Made by a program: the position numbers and the translations under genes
In this document: positions 47,059 to 55,819 of the stretch, in pieces
How positions within the stretch are numbered: the first letter of the stretch is position 1
How the letters are laid out: every line of letters begins with the position of its first letter
Origin: Methylobacter tundripaludum
GTDB lineage: Bacteria; Pseudomonadota; Gammaproteobacteria; Methylococcales; Methylomonadaceae
DNA length: 64,000 nt
Direction of reading: 5' to 3'
NCBI RefSeq assembly: GCF_002934365.1
Contig: NZ_PTIY01000010.1
Coordinates: forward strand, 124,001-188,000
Notes under the pieces: generated by a model
Databases searched by the model: none
What the model saw: only the letters and a program-made list of their open reading frames with translations
Told to the model about the DNA's origin: nothing

Positions 47059-47670
47059 CTATTTTTGTCTGCGTGAGCGAACTAACAAAAAGAACATATA
47101 AAACAGAGCCATCCATTCATAACGATGCGCAAAAGGTCTTACCAGCCAATGTTGAGTAATATTGTTCCAGTGCAGCCTGATAAGAAAGATCACCAAAATA
47201 TCGTTTAAAAAATCAATGATGGCTTTTTCCGGGTCTTTCATGAAAGCCGCAGGCTTTTTCATGCCCATCTTGGTAATGATTTTAGCGGCCTGAACGGTTT
47301 CTTTCGCATCCCCAAATTTTTCTTTGGCCCAGCGTGTCGCTTTAAAACCGTCTAATTTCGATTTGACTTTTTCCTTCCACAGCATTGACTTTGAAACAGG
47401 CTTTGGATTTAAGTCGCCGTTTTTTTCCAGATCGGCGAGCAATTGAAACAATTGCCGGGCCAACGACTTGAAATCGCAAACCGCTTCATCGAAGCGAATA
47501 GATAATTTCTGCTGCCCACGATAGAGCTTGGCGCGATACACACCGTCTATTTTGGAGATGCCATCCGTCACCGCTTTGGCTGCATCAACATTGCAAACCT
47601 GAGCGGGTATTTGAAATCTTACATGCCCGTCCACACGATAACGCAGCACAAACTCTTTTTGGATAGACAT
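47059..47670 (-). CDS. Stand-alone HMA_2-like domain protein
   Basis: 203 residues. The first about 85 (KEFVLRYRVDGHVRFQIP...KIDGVYRAKLYRGQQKLSIRF) resemble the HMA_2 fold found at the N-terminus of the two SEHF ATPases. A basic linker and a helical segment with KMGMKKPAAFM follow, and a membrane span near the C-terminus (ALFYMFFLLV). No CxxC is present. Likely a cytoplasmic, membrane-tethered metal or protein-contact module. Its 5' region has a hairpin near 47699-47740 with a T-run. Confidence 0.7.
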   Translation of the reverse strand: MSIQKEFVLRYRVDGHVRFQIPAQVCNVDAAKAVTDGISKIDGVYRAKLYRGQQKLSIRFDEAVCDFKSLARQLFQLLADLEKNGDLNPKPVSKSMLWKEKVKSKLDGFKATRWAKEKFGDAKETVQAAKIITKMGMKKPAAFMKDPEKAIIDFLNDILVIFLIRLHWNNITQHWLVRPFAHRYEWMALFYMFFLLVRSRRQK

Positions 47671-47698
47671 AACTTAAGAAAACCCCTGAAAAAACAAA

Positions 47699-47740
47699 AC
47701 GGGCGCCCTGGCTTTATGCAGACAGGAAGAACACCCGTTA
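47699..47740 (-). terminator. Hairpin between the small-protein gene and the HMA_2 gene
   Basis: On the minus strand AACGGG faces CCCGTT across a 30-base loop with internal pairing, followed by TTTTGTTTTTT. It may work as an attenuator within the minus-strand copper operon. Confidence 0.4.
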
Positions 47741-47782
47741 TTCTGTAAGAAATGAACCGACGTTGACTGAAGAATCTGTTTG

Positions 47783-48025
47783 TTATTCTTTGCTTTCCGC
47801 GACGATGTCTTCCAGATTTTCTTTTTGTTGCAGCACAAAATCTTTACCGGCGTCTACTGCCTTGGTGGTGCCGGAAATTATTTCTTTTCTGTATTTGTAG
47901 ACCAGATAGCCGGCTACCACGCCCATACCGAAAACAAGAACCGGATGTTTAGCAACATTACTCATTAGTCTACTCCCCGTATGTACTGTAGATGAAACAA
48001 TTGACCCTTTAGCTGCGAGCTTCAT
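47783..48025 (-). CDS. Small single-span protein of the HP-FGxGxVAGY-KYRK family (copy 3)
   Basis: 80 residues. The core NVAKHPVLVFGMGVVAGYL is followed by VYKYRKEIIS and a tail FVLQQKENLEDIVAES that is close to the tail of copy 1. It lies in the operon of the second HMA_2-type ATPase, upstream of the HMA_2 gene. Function unknown. Confidence 0.75.
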   Translation of the reverse strand: MKLAAKGSIVSSTVHTGSRLMSNVAKHPVLVFGMGVVAGYLVYKYRKEIISGTTKAVDAGKDFVLQQKENLEDIVAESKE

Positions 48026-48054
48026 ATTGATTTTTCCCTTAATAATTCAAACAA

Positions 48055-48222
48055 TTAATCCTGGTCAGGATCGGGCAGAATCTGATCTTCATTTAACAGT
48101 TGATAAATGCCCTTACATCCTTCACAGCAAAACGCTTTATCGCCTTCTTTTGTTTTCAATGTAAAACTCGGTGTTTCAACATCCAATCCGCAAAGATCGC
48201 ACACTTTTTTAGTATCGGTCAT
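48055..48222 (-). CDS. Stand-alone Cys-rich metal-binding peptide (ATPase N-terminal-domain-like)
   Basis: 55 residues, MTDTKKVCDLCGLDVETP... with C8, C11, C32, C33 and C36 in a CxxCGL...FCCEGCKGI pattern. This matches the metal-binding domain found at the N-terminus of FixI/CcoI-type copper ATPases, here as a separate gene. It heads the minus-strand operon of the second SEHF ATPase. No Shine-Dalgarno is visible; the ATG lies in a TATAATG next to the box at 48228-48246. Confidence 0.7.
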   Translation of the reverse strand: MTDTKKVCDLCGLDVETPSFTLKTKEGDKAFCCEGCKGIYQLLNEDQILPDPDQD

Positions 48223-48227
48223 TATAC

Positions 48228-48246
48228 TTAAACTATGTTATTTAAC
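48228..48246 (-). promoter_or_regulatory. Inverted-repeat box (candidate enhancer site), copy B
   Basis: On the minus strand GTTAAATAACATAGTTTAA, identical over 19 bases with the copy at 48794-48812. It is placed directly upstream of the 55-aa Cys-rich gene. No -24/-12 element was found at the usual distance, so its promoter is unclear. Confidence 0.5.
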
Positions 48247-48447
48247 CTGTTTGCCAATGCTAGCAAAATATGAATCTCCCTACAACAGCATACGACTTAT
48301 TCACATCGCTAACTGGGTAATTGCATCGTTCAAGCAGCATGACTAACAAATGAGCTGAGGCAAAAATTAAAGCTGTTCCATTATAACCCATCCATTGTAT
48401 ATTTTGGCATACAATGTCTGAGCAAAAAATAACAACTCCGGGATTAC

Positions 48448-48663
48448 TTAAGCTGCCTTAGACACATCAGCCCTGCCACTCACCGCCCGACTTGAAGCCT
48501 TCATCAGAGCAATTCTTAACGCCCCTGTCAAACTAGCGCCCAGACCCAGCCTGACAGCCAAAGCCGGCACTAAAATCATCGACGCAACAACTAAACCGGT
48601 TCCTAATAACAAAGAGCCGTTATTATTTTTGTTAACTTCTGTGGATGCTGCTTGCTGACTCAT
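48448..48663 (-). CDS. Small glycine/alanine-rich membrane protein, sigma-54-type promoter
   Basis: 71 residues with one hydrophobic segment (LLLGTGLVVASMILVPALAVRLGLGASLTG) and a basic C-terminus. A Shine-Dalgarno AGAGG precedes the ATG. The gene is controlled by the -24/-12 element at 48709-48727, so it shares regulation with the NosL-ABC operon. I do not recognise a family. It is not a member of the HP-FG-VAGY group by sequence. Confidence 0.6.
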   Translation of the reverse strand: MSQQAASTEVNKNNNGSLLLGTGLVVASMILVPALAVRLGLGASLTGALRIALMKASSRAVSGRADVSKAA

Positions 48664-48708
48664 ATTTCACACCTCTTCTATACAATTAAGTAATAAAACG
48701 TACAAAAC

Positions 48709-48727
48709 AGAGAGCACAATTAATGCC
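48709..48727 (-). promoter_or_regulatory. Sigma-54-like -24/-12 promoter of the 71-aa gene
   Basis: On the minus strand the element reads TTGGCATTAATTGTGCT (with two bases upstream). GG and GC are spaced by 10 bases, and TGGCA matches the -24 consensus. It lies 46 bp upstream of the ATG. It agrees in 17 of 19 bases with the promoter at 35443-35461. Confidence 0.65.
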
Positions 48728-48774
48728 AATTTATAAGCAACTGATTTTATTAAAAATAAATAGAATTGATTGCA

Positions 48775-48822
48775 CACCAACTCATTAAACTAAGTTAAAT
48801 AACATAGTTTAATGAGTTGGTG
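48775..48822. promoter_or_regulatory. Inverted-repeat box (candidate enhancer site), copy C: large palindrome
   Basis: Two 23-base arms (48775-48797 and 48800-48822) match at all but one position, around a 2-base centre. They include GTTAAATAACATAGTTTAA (48794-48812). The centre lies about 85-95 bp upstream of the expected start at 48702. The 48664-49011 gap holds this, the promoter and nothing else supported. Confidence 0.65.
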
Positions 48823-49011
48823 CGCCATATCCCTTATATTGCTCTGCACCCCTTCATTTGACCTGCAAAAATAAGTAATGGGTATAAGCCGCAGTTTGCT
48901 CTATGATTAGCCCCCGCTAATATCGACAACACCCACAAATTGACAATGACAGACGACCCACTCCTTAAATCAGAATTCAACAATATTTTTATCGCAACAA
49001 ATGAAATTTAA

Positions 49012-50385
49012 ATGACGCTCCCACCCCATTCAATTCCATCCCAATCGACCGACACGCATCACTGCGAGCAGCAGGCCGACCAACTCAATAGCCAATGCCG
49101 TTGCGTATCGCTCAACCGGGAAGCAATGCATGCGGAACTTTGGCAAGCGCAAGACGATACCAACCTGTATCGAATGATCATGGAAGAACGCCCGCATCTT
49201 TTTGCCGAATCCGCCGTTTTTGTTACCGACAGCAGTATAAAAAAACAGCGCGAGATCATTACTGCCGTAGAAAGTGTTATCGCTTTACCCGCTTATCAGG
49301 AACGCGTCCTTGCGTATGCTCCCGATGCGGCGAAATTTATACCGAAGGCGCACAGTGTTTTTTTCGGTTACGACTTCCACCTGAGCCCCGAAGGACCGCA
49401 ATTAATTGAAATCAACACCAATGCGGGCGGAGCTTTACTTAATGCTATCGTGGCGCGCACGCAAAAAACTTGTTGCGATTTAGCCGTGGAAGAATTACTG
49501 GCGCAGATAACATGCGCAACAGGCGCCGATAATCCTGAACAAGCCTTTATTGCGATGTTTCTTGAAGAGTGGCAAGCGGAACGGGGGGAACAGCCTTTAG
49601 GTTCTATCGCTATTGTCGATGAAAATCCGGAAAGCCAATACATGCTGCCGGAATTTATTTTGTTCAAAAAACTGTTTGAACAACACAACATAAACGCCAT
49701 TATTTGCGATCCATCTGAACTGGTATTTCATGAGCAAGCGCTTTGGCACGAAAACCAGCGTATTGACCTGATCTACAATCGGCTGACGGATTTCGGATTA
49801 GAAGCAGCGGCGCACGAATCTTTATTAAAAGCCTACTTGGCCAAAGCGGTAGTCGTGACCCCTCACCCACGGGCTCACGCACTTTATGCCGACAAAAGAA
49901 ACCTGGTGCTGCTGACTGACGAAGCGACATTGCTGGATCTCGGCGTTGACGCGAAAACCAGAACCCTGCTTCTTACCGGTATCGCCCACACCGTTTCGGT
50001 CAATCCTGATGATGCCGAATCACTGTGGGCTGCCCGCAAACATTTGTTTTTTAAACCCGCCAAAGGCTACGGCAGCAAAGCCGCCTATCGCGGCGACAAG
50101 CTAACCCGGCGGGTTTTTGGCGAAATATTGCAGGGCGATTACGTTGCACAGACGCTGGTGCAACCGAGTGAACGTCAATTGGAAGTGGAAAACAAAATCG
50201 TCGATTTCAAACTTGACCTGCGGCATTACGTTTATAAAGGCCGGACACAATTGATAAGCGCCCGCCTCTATCAGGGACAAACAACTAATTTCCGCACTCC
50301 CGGCGGAGGCTTTGCCCAGGTTATTGTGGTTCCGTGCCGAGATAATAAAAATACTCAGCCAGAAGACTGTGAGAATAGTTTATAA
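49012..50385 (+). CDS. ATP-grasp-like protein of unknown substrate
   Basis: 457 residues. ATP-grasp-type features: FFKPAKGYGSKAAYRG, LIEINTNAGGALLN, FKLDLRHYVYKG and TNFRTPGGGFA. The N-terminus holds THHCEQQ and NSQCRC cysteines. The order of the motifs may point to a circularly permuted fold. I cannot name the product: peptide ligation or a small-molecule amide are options. It lies between the metal gene cluster and the canonical copA-copZ pair, reading toward copA, with a 13-bp hairpin at its end (50367-50399). Confidence 0.6.
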   Translation: MTLPPHSIPSQSTDTHHCEQQADQLNSQCRCVSLNREAMHAELWQAQDDTNLYRMIMEERPHLFAESAVFVTDSSIKKQREIITAVESVIALPAYQERVLAYAPDAAKFIPKAHSVFFGYDFHLSPEGPQLIEINTNAGGALLNAIVARTQKTCCDLAVEELLAQITCATGADNPEQAFIAMFLEEWQAERGEQPLGSIAIVDENPESQYMLPEFILFKKLFEQHNINAIICDPSELVFHEQALWHENQRIDLIYNRLTDFGLEAAAHESLLKAYLAKAVVVTPHPRAHALYADKRNLVLLTDEATLLDLGVDAKTRTLLLTGIAHTVSVNPDDAESLWAARKHLFFKPAKGYGSKAAYRGDKLTRRVFGEILQGDYVAQTLVQPSERQLEVENKIVDFKLDLRHYVYKGRTQLISARLYQGQTTNFRTPGGGFAQVIVVPCRDNKNTQPEDCENSL

Positions 50386-50399
50386 GACTATTCTCACAG
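50367..50399. terminator. Hairpin between the ATP-grasp gene and copA
   Basis: Perfect 13-bp arms CTGTGAGAATAGT and ACTATTCTCACAG with a 7-base loop that holds the stop codon of the ATP-grasp gene. It lies between convergent genes and may stop transcription from both sides, although no T-run follows. Confidence 0.45.
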
Positions 50400-50414
50400 A
50401 TTCACACCTTACAG

Positions 50415-52655
50415 TTATCTGCTCTCGCCGAACTTCATCCAACGCAAGCGGTTGGCGTTGCTGACCACGGTCACCGAGGACAATGCCATAGCCGCACCGG
50501 CAATCATCGGGTTTAGCAACACGCCGAATAGCGGATACAACAAACCTGCCGCAACCGGAATGCTGACGGTGTTATAGAAAAATGCGCCGATCAGGTTTTG
50601 CTTGATATTGATCACCGTCGCCTTGGATAACTCGATGGCTTCAGGCACTTTTAACAGCGAGCCTTGCAAAATAACCACATCGGCGCTTTCAATGGCGACA
50701 TCGGTTCCGGTACCGATTGCAAAACCGACATCGGCCTGCGCCAAGGCGGGCGCATCGTTGATACCGTCGCCGACCATGCCGACGGTTTCACCGGATTGTT
50801 GCAGCTCTTTAACCACTTCTGCCTTATCCTGAGGCAACACCTGCGCCCGCACTTCGGAAATGCCCGCCTGCCTGGCAATCGCATTAGCGGTTATCTGATT
50901 GTCCCCGGTCACCATGATGATGCGCACACCCTGGTTTTTCAATATTTGCACCGCATGCGCAGAATCCTTTTTAATCGGATCGGAAACGGCGATAATGCCT
51001 ACTATTTGATCGTCTACGGCAAGCAGCATCGGCGTTTGGCCCAAAGCCGACAGCTCTTCCAACCGGTCGTTAAAGCGCGTGTAGCTAACGCTTTGCTCTT
51101 CCATCAACGCCTTGTTGCCGAACAGTACGCGCCGTTCGTTAATGGTCGCCATGACCCCGTGGCCCGCAACTGCGGCAAATTGTTTAACTTTTTCGAGCTT
51201 TATTTGCCTGGCTTCCGCTGCCGATATAATAGCGGTCGCCAGCGGGTGTTCCGAGCCCGATTCAATACTGGCCGCCCATTGCAACACCTGCTCTTCGCTA
51301 CTGTCGCCGATGGCGTCAACCGTTGAAACAGTCGGCTTGCCCTCGGTTACCGTGCCGGTTTTATCGAGTATCAGACAGGTTAATTTACCGGCCAATTGCA
51401 AGGCTTCGCCCTTACGAATCAATATGCCTGATTGGGCGGCACGGCCCACCGCGACCATCACCGAAATAGGCGTAGCCAAACCCAACGCACAAGGACAGGC
51501 GATAACCAGAACGGTCATCGAGGTGACGAAGGCATAGCCCAGTGAAGGCTCCGGCCCAAAAGCGTACCAAATCAAAAAAGTCAGCGCCGAAACCGCGACG
51601 ACAACCGGTACAAAAACACCGGAAATTTTATCCGCCAGACGGGCGATTTCAGGTTTGCTGCTTTGTGCTTGCCGGACGCTTTTAATAATCTGCGCCAGTG
51701 CGGTATCGCGGCCGATCCGGGTTGCGGTAAACAAAAAACTGCCGGTCTGGTTCATGGTTCCGGCAACCACTTCCGCACCCACGGTTTTCTCTACCGGCAA
51801 TGATTCGCCGGTCAGCATCGACTCGTCAACCGTGGAATGCCCTTCCAGCAACACGCCGTCCACGGCGATTTTTTCGCCGGGCCTGACTCTTAATGTCTCG
51901 CCCAAGCCCACGTCTTCGATAGCGATGTCTATTTCTTCGCCATTCCTGATCACGCGGGCGGTGCGCGGCTGCAACCCGATCAGCTGACGAATGGCGCTGG
52001 AGGTTTTGCCTCTGGCCAATGTTTCCAATCCCGAACCCATGTTAATGAAGGCCAGAATCATCACGGCGGCTTCGAAATAGGCATGTTTCGCCAAAGACGG
52101 CAGGGTGGCGTAATAATCGATAACAATACAGGAATACAGCCACGCCGAGCCTGTACCCAACGCAATCAGGGTGTCCATGTTGGCCTGCCCTAACGTTAGC
52201 GCCTTGTACGCACCGCTGTAAAAATGCCAGCCTGAATAAACCAGGATGCTTAAGGTAATCAGCGCGATTTCCGGCCAGAGCCATAGTCCTGTCGGAGAAC
52301 CGATTTCCGGCAACCAGCCGAAATGATCGCCTACCATCAACAGCGTACCGAAGATTGCCGCTACAACGGCTTTTTTCATCAATTGCCGGTAACGTTGCAG
52401 TTCTTGCTCTTCCTGCTCGGAAGGATCTTCAAATCCCTCCATCACCGCTGCATCATAACCGGCCTCCTTAACGGCCCGCTTTAACAGCTCGGGATCGGCG
52501 CCGCCTTTAACCAGCGCGGAATGGTCGGCGAAATTGACGCTGACCGAGGTCACGCCATCAACCGCAGCCAGAGCGCCCTCAACGACGCTGACGCATCCGG
52601 CGCAACTCATACCCAAGATAGATAACCGCAACTCATCGGAAGTCTTGGCGCTCAT
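50415..52655 (-). CDS. copA: Cu(I)-exporting P1B-type ATPase, canonical form
   Basis: 746 residues with one N-terminal HMA domain (GMSCAGC, C18 and C21), CPCALG in the sixth helix, DKTGT, the regular SEHPLATAI motif, [10 protein letters not shown] and a C-terminal YN / MALSS pair. It lacks the HMA_2 region of the other two. It is preceded by copZ and is the standard housekeeping efflux pump, by family. Confidence 0.93.
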   Translation of the reverse strand: MSAKTSDELRLSILGMSCAGCVSVVEGALAAVDGVTSVSVNFADHSALVKGGADPELLKRAVKEAGYDAAVMEGFEDPSEQEEQELQRYRQLMKKAVVAAIFGTLLMVGDHFGWLPEIGSPTGLWLWPEIALITLSILVYSGWHFYSGAYKALTLGQANMDTLIALGTGSAWLYSCIVIDYYATLPSLAKHAYFEAAVMILAFINMGSGLETLARGKTSSAIRQLIGLQPRTARVIRNGEEIDIAIEDVGLGETLRVRPGEKIAVDGVLLEGHSTVDESMLTGESLPVEKTVGAEVVAGTMNQTGSFLFTATRIGRDTALAQIIKSVRQAQSSKPEIARLADKISGVFVPVVVAVSALTFLIWYAFGPEPSLGYAFVTSMTVLVIACPCALGLATPISVMVAVGRAAQSGILIRKGEALQLAGKLTCLILDKTGTVTEGKPTVSTVDAIGDSSEEQVLQWAASIESGSEHPLATAIISAAEARQIKLEKVKQFAAVAGHGVMATINERRVLFGNKALMEEQSVSYTRFNDRLEELSALGQTPMLLAVDDQIVGIIAVSDPIKKDSAHAVQILKNQGVRIIMVTGDNQITANAIARQAGISEVRAQVLPQDKAEVVKELQQSGETVGMVGDGINDAPALAQADVGFAIGTGTDVAIESADVVILQGSLLKVPEAIELSKATVINIKQNLIGAFFYNTVSIPVAAGLLYPLFGVLLNPMIAGAAMALSSVTVVSNANRLRWMKFGESR

Positions 52656-52671
52656 AACATCACCTCTTTAA

Positions 52672-52887
52672 TTACGATGTTTCCACGGTAAAACCCGCAT
52701 CAATGATAGCGTCGGTAATAACATCCAAACTGGTTTTTTCTGTATCAAATTCAACGTCGACTTCCTTGTTTTTGCTTGATGCATTAACCGACAACACGCC
52801 GTCGACAGCGTTCAGCTTGTTTGTCACATTGGCTTCGCAACCGCCACATTTCATGCCGGTAACAGTTAACGATACGGATTCAATCAT
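52672..52887 (-). CDS. copZ: CopZ-like copper chaperone
   Basis: 71 residues, a lone HMA domain with GMKCGGC (C14, C17) and the usual beta-alpha-beta-beta-alpha-beta pattern. It lies 16 bp upstream of copA and is probably co-transcribed. It delivers Cu(I) to CopA in relatives. A Shine-Dalgarno AAAGGAG lies just before the ATG. Confidence 0.92.
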   Translation of the reverse strand: MIESVSLTVTGMKCGGCEANVTNKLNAVDGVLSVNASSKNKEVDVEFDTEKTSLDVITDAIIDAGFTVETS

Positions 52888-52944
52888 TTTAGTCTCCTTT
52901 GTTGACAGAGGCGCGGCCTCTCTAAGTAATGCCTATATCATACT

Positions 52945-52957
52945 CGACTGATAGTCG
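52945..52957 (-). promoter_or_regulatory. Short palindrome in the copZ-copA promoter region
   Basis: CGACT-GAT-AGTCG lies about 58 bp upstream of copZ, next to TATGATAT-like AT-rich DNA. It may be an operator of a MerR-type copper sensor, but spacing to -35/-10 is not clear. No regulator gene is adjacent. Confidence 0.35.
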
Positions 52958-53055
52958 ATAATCATGGTATAAATTAAATATTATATGTGTGATTATCGTT
53001 GTGTTGGCCCGAGATTACCTATAAATTTCTAACAAACCACCTTAAACAATTTTAA

Positions 53056-54255
53056 ATGGCAGACATAATAATCGGGCGACAACAGATTTTTGACCAAAAG
53101 CTGAATATTTACGCCTATGAACTGCTTTTCAGGGGCGATGATTTCGACCTGAATCATAAAGACGGGGCAACGCAAGCAACCAACCAAGTCATTACCGATA
53201 CCATTTTAGAAGTGGGACTCAACACCATAGTAGGTCCTCACAAAGCCTTCATTAACTTTACGACGCAAAACATCCTGGACAAGACGCCGCTACACCTACC
53301 CAAAGACCGGATTGTCATTGAAGTGCTCGAAAACGTTGAAATCGATTCAAGAATTGTCGCCAACTTGAAAGAGCTGTCAAAACTAGGCTATATCATTGCG
53401 CTGGATGACTTCGTCTTTTCCGAAGAATGGAAGCCGCTGGTGGAATTTGCCGATATTATCAAGCTCGATATTATGGAAATGGGCGAGTCCAAGACTCGCG
53501 AACTGATCAGCCGGCTGAAGCCCTACAATGTCCAATTACTTGCGGAAAAAGTAGAAACATACGCCGAATATCAATACCTCGTCGAATTGGGCTGCGATTA
53601 TTTCCAGGGTTTCTTTTTCAACAAACCCAATATAGTTTCAGGCAAACGCATAAGCGTTAATCAATCGGCAGCCATTCAATTGTTAAACACTGTCAACAAC
53701 CCGGACGTTGAATTTGAAGACCTGACCAAGATAATCTCGTTGGATGTCGGGCTCAGCTATAAACTGCTGCATTACATCAATTCCGCGTTTTTCTCCCTAC
53801 CCAATAAAATCTCATCCATTAGCCATGCCATTTCTTATCTGGGATTGAAGGAAATAAAACGCTGGATAAATATATTGACGTTGGCGTCCTTATCCAACAA
53901 GCCGGAAGCTGTCATGCAAAATGCGTTAATACGCGGCAAAATGTGTGAGGAATTGGCGAGCCTGACCGGCAACAAATCCGACAACTTCTTCCTGATCGGC
54001 ATCTTGTCCAATCTGGACAGTTTGCTGGACATACCCTTGGATGAAGCAATAAGCCAGCTGCCTTTGGCCGACAATATCGTTTCCGCGATATTGCACAAAG
54101 AAGGGCTGGGCGGAGAAGCGCTTAAGTGCGTTATCAGTTACGAGCATTGGGATATTTCATCAATATCATTTAAGGATATTGACCAAGCCATCATTGGCGA
54201 CACTTATATTCACAGCATCAACTGGGCAAAAGACGTTATGGGCAATATAAAATAA
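53056..54255 (+). CDS. EAL-HDOD domain protein (YuxH/CdgJ-like)
   Basis: 399 residues. The N-terminal EAL-like domain has the degenerate motif YELLFR in place of E-x-L-x-R, LDDFVF and DYFQGFFF, so phosphodiesterase activity is doubtful. The C-terminal part is an HDOD domain (IISLDVGLSYKLLHYINSAFFSL, ISSISHAISYLGLKEIKRW). Family members act as signalling scaffolds in motility. Two bases separate it from hflD. Confidence 0.85.
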   Translation: MADIIIGRQQIFDQKLNIYAYELLFRGDDFDLNHKDGATQATNQVITDTILEVGLNTIVGPHKAFINFTTQNILDKTPLHLPKDRIVIEVLENVEIDSRIVANLKELSKLGYIIALDDFVFSEEWKPLVEFADIIKLDIMEMGESKTRELISRLKPYNVQLLAEKVETYAEYQYLVELGCDYFQGFFFNKPNIVSGKRISVNQSAAIQLLNTVNNPDVEFEDLTKIISLDVGLSYKLLHYINSAFFSLPNKISSISHAISYLGLKEIKRWINILTLASLSNKPEAVMQNALIRGKMCEELASLTGNKSDNFFLIGILSNLDSLLDIPLDEAISQLPLADNIVSAILHKEGLGGEALKCVISYEHWDISSISFKDIDQAIIGDTYIHSINWAKDVMGNIK

Positions 54256-54257
54256 CT

Positions 54258-54881
54258 ATGTCATTAAATACAATCACCAACCAAACTATCGCTCTTGCCG
54301 GCATTGCCCAGACAGCGGCGCTGGTTCAACAACTGGCAACGACAGGCGCCGCCGACACAAAGGCCCTTGAAGCCAGCATTGGCAGTCTTTTCGTTAGCGA
54401 TGAACATGGCGTGGCAAATGTCTACGGCGGATTATCCGGCCTTAAACTGGGCATTGAACGGCTTAACGATCAGATGAGCGGTCTCAAAATCGCTAACCCC
54501 GAACAGGCCCGCTATGCAGCCTCGCTGGTTTTTCTGGAAAATCAACTTTCCAAACAGCCCGCCATGCTGAAAACCATTTTCGCCGGCATTGAACGCGCCC
54601 AATCGCAATCCGAGCATTTCGGCCTGCTGCATGAAAATGTATTGGCGAATCTCGGCAACATTTATCACACCACTATCAGCACCATGCAGCCTAGAATCAT
54701 GGTCAATGGTGAGCAGGAATATTTATCCAGGCCCGATGTCGTCAATAAAGTACGCGCCTGCCTGCTGGCCGGGATACGTTCGGCCATTCTTTGGAAGCAC
54801 TGCGGCGGCGCCCGCTGGAAATTTCTGTTCTACCGCAAAAAGATTCAGGCTGAATTGCAAATCCTGTTGAAGCAACTTTAA
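54258..54881 (+). CDS. hflD: HflD-like high-frequency lysogenisation protein homologue
   Basis: 207 residues. The N-terminus QTIALAGIAQTAALVQQLA and the C-terminal region VNKVRACLLAGIRSAILWKHCGGARWKFLF match HflD/YcfC, a peripheral membrane protein that in E. coli lowers the CII protein of phage lambda. Usually next to mnmA and purB; here it follows an EAL-HDOD gene. Confidence 0.9.
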   Translation: MSLNTITNQTIALAGIAQTAALVQQLATTGAADTKALEASIGSLFVSDEHGVANVYGGLSGLKLGIERLNDQMSGLKIANPEQARYAASLVFLENQLSKQPAMLKTIFAGIERAQSQSEHFGLLHENVLANLGNIYHTTISTMQPRIMVNGEQEYLSRPDVVNKVRACLLAGIRSAILWKHCGGARWKFLFYRKKIQAELQILLKQL

Positions 54882-54889
54882 CCGACGGC

Positions 54890-55819
54890 ATGACAGCCCT
54901 GATCGAAGCCGAACACCTGACCCGCTATTACGGCAAACATTGCGCCGTCAACGATGTCAGCTTTGCCTTAGCCAAAGGCGAAGTGCTCGGCTTTTTGGGC
55001 GCCAACGGCGCGGGTAAAACCACCACCATGCAAATGCTGTGCGGCAATCTCGCTCCCAGCGCCGGGCAAATTAAAATCAACGGTTTCGATCTGCTGGATC
55101 AACCCAAGGCCGCCAAACTGAGCTTGGGATACTTGCCCGATACGCCGCCGCTATACAAAGAACTAACGGTTCAGGAATTCCTGCTTTACTGCGCCCGGCT
55201 GCACGGCATCGCCAAAAATTCTATCCCTGATTCAATCAAACGAGCCCAAGAGCGTTGCGGCTTAACCGAGGTGGCCGACCGGCTGATCGCCAATCTGTCC
55301 AAAGGCTTTCAGCAGCGCATCGGCATTGCCCAGGCTATCTTGCACAACCCTGAAGTTATCGTGCTGGATGAGCCGACGGTCGGACTTGACCCTATTCAAA
55401 TCCGTGAAATCCGCGCCTTAATCCGGGAACTGGGACAAGATCACGGCGTCATCCTGTCTACCCATAGACTGACCGAAGTGCAGGAATCCTGCTCACATGT
55501 GCAGATCATCGATCAAGGACAGCTGATACTGAACGAAACAGTAGCCGGACTTAACCGGCAAATGGATACCGGCACCTTGCAAGTCCTCACCCGGCTGCCG
55601 TCTGACATTAACAAGTTATCGGCCATCCCCGGCGTCAACTCTATCGAAAGCATTTCAGCAAACCGGATCAGAATCCACCACAGCGTCACCGCCAATCCCG
55701 CCGAACACATTGCCGAACAAATCATTGCCGCCGGATGGGGCCTGCAGGAACTGACGCCGGTAAAAAGATCGATGGAAGATATTTTTATCAGCTTGACCAA
55801 AGAGCATCGCGAATTATGA
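54890..55819 (+). CDS. ABC transporter ATP-binding protein (GldA-like)
   Basis: 309 residues with Walker A GANGAGKTTTM, signature LSKGFQQRIGIAQAIL and Walker B VIVLDEPTVGLDP. The ABC-2 type is associated with the permease and auxiliary protein that follow, like gldA-gldF-gldG. Overlaps the permease start (ATGA). Confidence 0.92.
   Translation: MTALIEAEHLTRYYGKHCAVNDVSFALAKGEVLGFLGANGAGKTTTMQMLCGNLAPSAGQIKINGFDLLDQPKAAKLSLGYLPDTPPLYKELTVQEFLLYCARLHGIAKNSIPDSIKRAQERCGLTEVADRLIANLSKGFQQRIGIAQAILHNPEVIVLDEPTVGLDPIQIREIRALIRELGQDHGVILSTHRLTEVQESCSHVQIIDQGQLILNETVAGLNRQMDTGTLQVLTRLPSDINKLSAIPGVNSIESISANRIRIHHSVTANPAEHIAEQIIAAGWGLQELTPVKRSMEDIFISLTKEHREL

Noticed and set aside
48393-48416. CATTGTAT/ATACAATG palindrome near a TTGGCATACAATGT stretch
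   Set aside because: It resembles a -24/-12 promoter but the GC at -12 is missing (CT instead), so I did not call it.
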